Shown here piece by piece: positions 14,633 through 16,715 of a stretch of DNA of 16,715 nucleotides (within the stretch, counting starts at the first letter, position 1; each line of letters starts with the position of its first letter). The notes below the pieces were generated by a model. The model ran no database searches, was not told the DNA's origin, and worked only from the letters and a program-made list of their open reading frames with translations. The stretch is from positions 1 to 16,715 of the forward strand of contig DASPXK010000282.1 of assembly GCA_035637315.1 (NCBI GenBank), read 5' to 3'. The stretch is from DASPXK01 sp035637315. GTDB lineage: Bacteria; Chloroflexota; UBA6077; JACCZL01. The position numbers were made by a program, and so were the translations under genes.

Positions 14633-16222
14633 TTACGGCGCGATTATCGGCAGGGTAAAGCGGATCGTGGCGCCGTGGCCTTCCAGACTTTCGGCCCAGA
14701 TGCGACCGCCGTGCTGCTCGACGATTCGCTGGCAGATCGCCAATCCAAGACCGGAGCCCGGGTGTTCGGTGACCGTGAACGGAGCACGAAAATGGCGCTC
14801 GAATATCCGTTCTAGAGCCCATTCGGGGATGCCCAGCCCCTCATCGGAAACCGCGCACTGGAGCCAGCCGTCGGTCGCTTCTGCATCGAGCCAGACGCGG
14901 CCGCCTGGCTGGGAAAACTTGACGGCGTTGTCGAGCAGGTTCTCCAGCACCCGAGCGAACTGGAACGGGTCCGCCTGGGCCCACGGCAGATTCTCGGGGA
15001 TGCGGCTTTCCAGGGTGACGCCCTTGCTGGCAGCTACGCCCTGGAGGCGGGAGAAGACAGCGCTGGCCACCTCGACCAACGCGGTTGGCTGCAGGGCTGG
15101 AGTCTCGTCGCCGCGGCTGGGCGTCTGGTCCAGGATACGTTCGATAGTGTCGCGCAGCCGTTCGGTCGCGGCCTGGGCATGCTCGAGCAAATCGCGCTGC
15201 GCGGCCGTTATCGGGCCTCCTGACTCCTTCATCAACAAGGTGACGAGGCCCCGAATCGAGCTGAGCGGGCTCTTGAGGTCGTGAGCCAGGTCGAGTGCAG
15301 TGTCGCTCCAGCCGGCCGGCTCTAGTCCTTCGCCCCGCGGGCCGGGGATGATCGCGGCCGCCCCCAGTGAGCGCCCGTCGGGACCCAAAAGCGGCGTCAC
15401 CCGCGCGGCCTGTTCCGAAGCCTCGTCAGTCGAGGCGGGCAGAGCCACCGCTGACGTCGCTTGACCGTCGCGCACCGCACCGTTCATGGCTGATCGGAGC
15501 AGATCAAGCGGGTGGGGCCACGCTTCGGCTGGCGTCCCCAGGGCGACGCGCAAACCTAGAGCGGTGGCGGCGGCTCGGTTGAAGGCGACTAGCCGCAAGT
15601 CGATGTCGCAGACGATGATCCCTTCTGGAGCCGCGCCGATCGCCAACTCCAGACAAGCGGCGCGAGCGCCGTCGCTGGCGCCGCGGCGGGCACCAACGAT
15701 CAACGAGGCGGCCTGGGTGGCGAACAAGCCGAGTACACGCAGGTCATCTTCGTCGAAGGCGTCCTTGCGGGTGCTCGTGACGGTCAGGGTGCCGATCAGG
15801 TCGTCGTTCCAGAGCAACGGTACGCTGAGGACAGAGCTCGTGCGCGGGTAGTCCAGGATGACGTAGCGTTGGTCACTCGCTACATCCGAGATGACGGCTG
15901 GGCGTCGGGTGCTGGCGACCCAGCCGGCCACGCCCTGGCCGGGCGCAAAGCGTGCGCCCTCGGGAGGTCGCCGCCGATCGGCGTGGGCGCAGATCACGAT
16001 CTCGCCGCTTTCAGGTTCCCACAGGCCAAGCGAGCAGGCGTCCGCCCGAAGCCCCGACACGGTCGTGTCCACGATCGTGGCCAGCACCTCAGCCATCGGT
16101 CGGTCGGTGCCGACTCGGCAGAGCTCCTCGAACAGCGCCATCCAGTCGGCGCGGGTCCCCGGGTCGGAGGCGCTCGACTCACTGTGACCGTGCACGGTGA
16201 CCCGCGGCAATTCGGCGAGCAT
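14633..16222 (-). CDS. Soluble GAF-PAS sensor histidine kinase
   Basis: A two-component sensor kinase of 529 residues that autophosphorylates on His and passes phosphate to a response regulator, which is not in this window. It has no membrane segment, so it senses a cytoplasmic signal. Order of domains: GAF about 30-178 (GQGVAGWVASTRRPAVISDV; SVLSVPLLWNDDLIGTLTV), a PAS-like part about 190-295 (APEGIIVCDIDLRLVAFNRA), HisKA with phospho-acceptor H314 in LDLAHDLKSPLSSIRG, and HATPase_c with N-box ENLLDN (427-432), G1 DEGLGIP (460-466), F-box FERHFRA and G2 GSGLGL (489-494). All catalytic boxes are intact. I chose ATG 16222, preceded by AAGGAG at 11 bases; the frame stays open to GTG 16294, whose extra residues look non-native. 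It is followed by the second ligase gene, suggesting a link to surface polysaccharide. Confidence 0.93.
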   Translation of the reverse strand: MLAELPRVTVHGHSESSASDPGTRADWMALFEELCRVGTDRPMAEVLATIVDTTVSGLRADACSLGLWEPESGEIVICAHADRRRPPEGARFAPGQGVAGWVASTRRPAVISDVASDQRYVILDYPRTSSVLSVPLLWNDDLIGTLTVTSTRKDAFDEDDLRVLGLFATQAASLIVGARRGASDGARAACLELAIGAAPEGIIVCDIDLRLVAFNRAAATALGLRVALGTPAEAWPHPLDLLRSAMNGAVRDGQATSAVALPASTDEASEQAARVTPLLGPDGRSLGAAAIIPGPRGEGLEPAGWSDTALDLAHDLKSPLSSIRGLVTLLMKESGGPITAAQRDLLEHAQAATERLRDTIERILDQTPSRGDETPALQPTALVEVASAVFSRLQGVAASKGVTLESRIPENLPWAQADPFQFARVLENLLDNAVKFSQPGGRVWLDAEATDGWLQCAVSDEGLGIPEWALERIFERHFRAPFTVTEHPGSGLGLAICQRIVEQHGGRIWAESLEGHGATIRFTLPIIAP

Positions 16223-16294
16223 CGAAGGTAACACTCCTTCGGGCCGCTGGCCGGGAGAGCGGCCGACTGTTAGCGGGCAGCAGAACTCCCACAC

Positions 16295-16715
16295 TCAGCA
16301 CCGGAAGCATACACTGCTCCGCCGGCTTGACAGTTTCAGCAATATAGCGAACCCGTCACAGTGCCGTCGAGGCAGCCGAAAGCGCGTGTGCCCCGCCGAC
16401 GTTGGCACCAACGGCTGCGGCGTCTTCGGCTACGTGAGCAGCATGGGCAGCACGAGCGCGACCGCCTTCGACATCCGCGAACAGAGCGGCGCGACCAACA
16501 ACCTTGACCGTCAACTACTGCGTCGCGGCTAGGCGCAAGGACATTCGCGGCCCACGCCTGCAAAAGATCGAGCTGCCCGGGCCGATCAAGGGCCTGGAGA
16601 AATCTCCGGTGCCGCCCAAACAGTTGTACCTCTGGCGCGTGGGAGGGCGGGCGCCGGGCCCGTCTGACCCGCGGGCTGGACGCCCGCGCTGCGACGATGG
16701 CCCTCGTCACCAGCG
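16295..16715. other. Region without a convincing gene
   Basis: These 421 bases hold no full gene I can support. On the minus strand a weak promoter for the histidine kinase may lie at 16306-16333 (CTGTCA, 16 bases, TATGCT). On the plus strand two adjoining frames look faintly coding: GCGVFGYVSSMGSTSATAFD up to a stop at 16532, and TLTVNYCVAARRKDIRGPRL, continuing QKIELPG, from 16501 to the window end. They could be one frameshifted C-terminal remnant. The end is occupied by a GC-rich hairpin. Confidence 0.4.
16647..16687. repeat. GC-rich compound hairpin
   Basis: GCGGGCG (16647-16653) pairs with CGCCCGC (16681-16687), and inside it GCCCG (16658-16662) pairs with CGGGC (16672-16676), giving two stacked stems with small internal loops. 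The composition suggests a dispersed palindromic repeat, but only one copy is in view. Confidence 0.45.

Noticed and set aside
16327..16349. Perfect TTGACA on the plus strand as a promoter
   Set aside because: No -10-like sequence lies at 15-19 bases downstream; the TATAGC present is only about 10 bases away.

Overview
This is a high-GC bacterial window with tightly packed genes, frequent GTG/TTG starts and short word-type intergenic repeats. The polysaccharide genes, the rve-type insertion sequence and the general style suggest an environmental Chloroflexota-like or related high-GC bacterium. That placement is inference: there is no rRNA or other marker gene here.

Left block (163-4824, all minus strand). 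A four-gene cell-surface polysaccharide operon is transcribed leftwards from a good sigma70-like promoter at 4909-4938. The order is UDP-glucuronate decarboxylase (UDP-xylose supply), O-antigen ligase/polymerase-like membrane protein, UPF0104/AglD-type flippase-like membrane protein, and GT4 glycosyltransferase. The genes overlap by a few bases or abut. The ligase gene carries two repeat-derived insertions inside its reading frame.

IS remnant (4948-6314). A dead insertion sequence has double, nested terminal repeats. Its rve/DDE transposase is broken by about eight frame changes. Its left end lies 9 bp upstream of the operon's -35 box.

Central block (6439-13127, all plus strand). This looks like a self-contained, highly divergent Hsp70 chaperone cassette. 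It contains a C-terminally membrane-anchored protein of unknown family, a minimal GrpE-like protein overlapping (ATGA) a large Hsp70, a small HTH-like/coiled-coil protein, and a membrane protein with a degenerate J-like N-terminus, helical middle, one TM segment, Pro/Ala linker and an NTF2/IMS-like C-terminal domain. The last architecture resembles ARC6/Ftn2 of plastids and cyanobacteria. The three co-chaperone roles (NEF, Hsp70, J-like partner) are thus present in one strand-coherent set, with two membrane anchors. This is the most interesting system in the window.

Right block (13330-16222, minus strand). A second O-antigen ligase-like membrane protein follows a soluble GAF-PAS sensor histidine kinase with no response regulator in view. 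The last ~420 bases hold no convincing gene, only a possible frameshifted remnant and a GC-rich compound hairpin.

The plus-strand cassette and IS remnant sit between two minus-strand blocks that both carry polysaccharide genes. The central block may therefore be an accessory insertion, but no attachment sites or target duplications were found.
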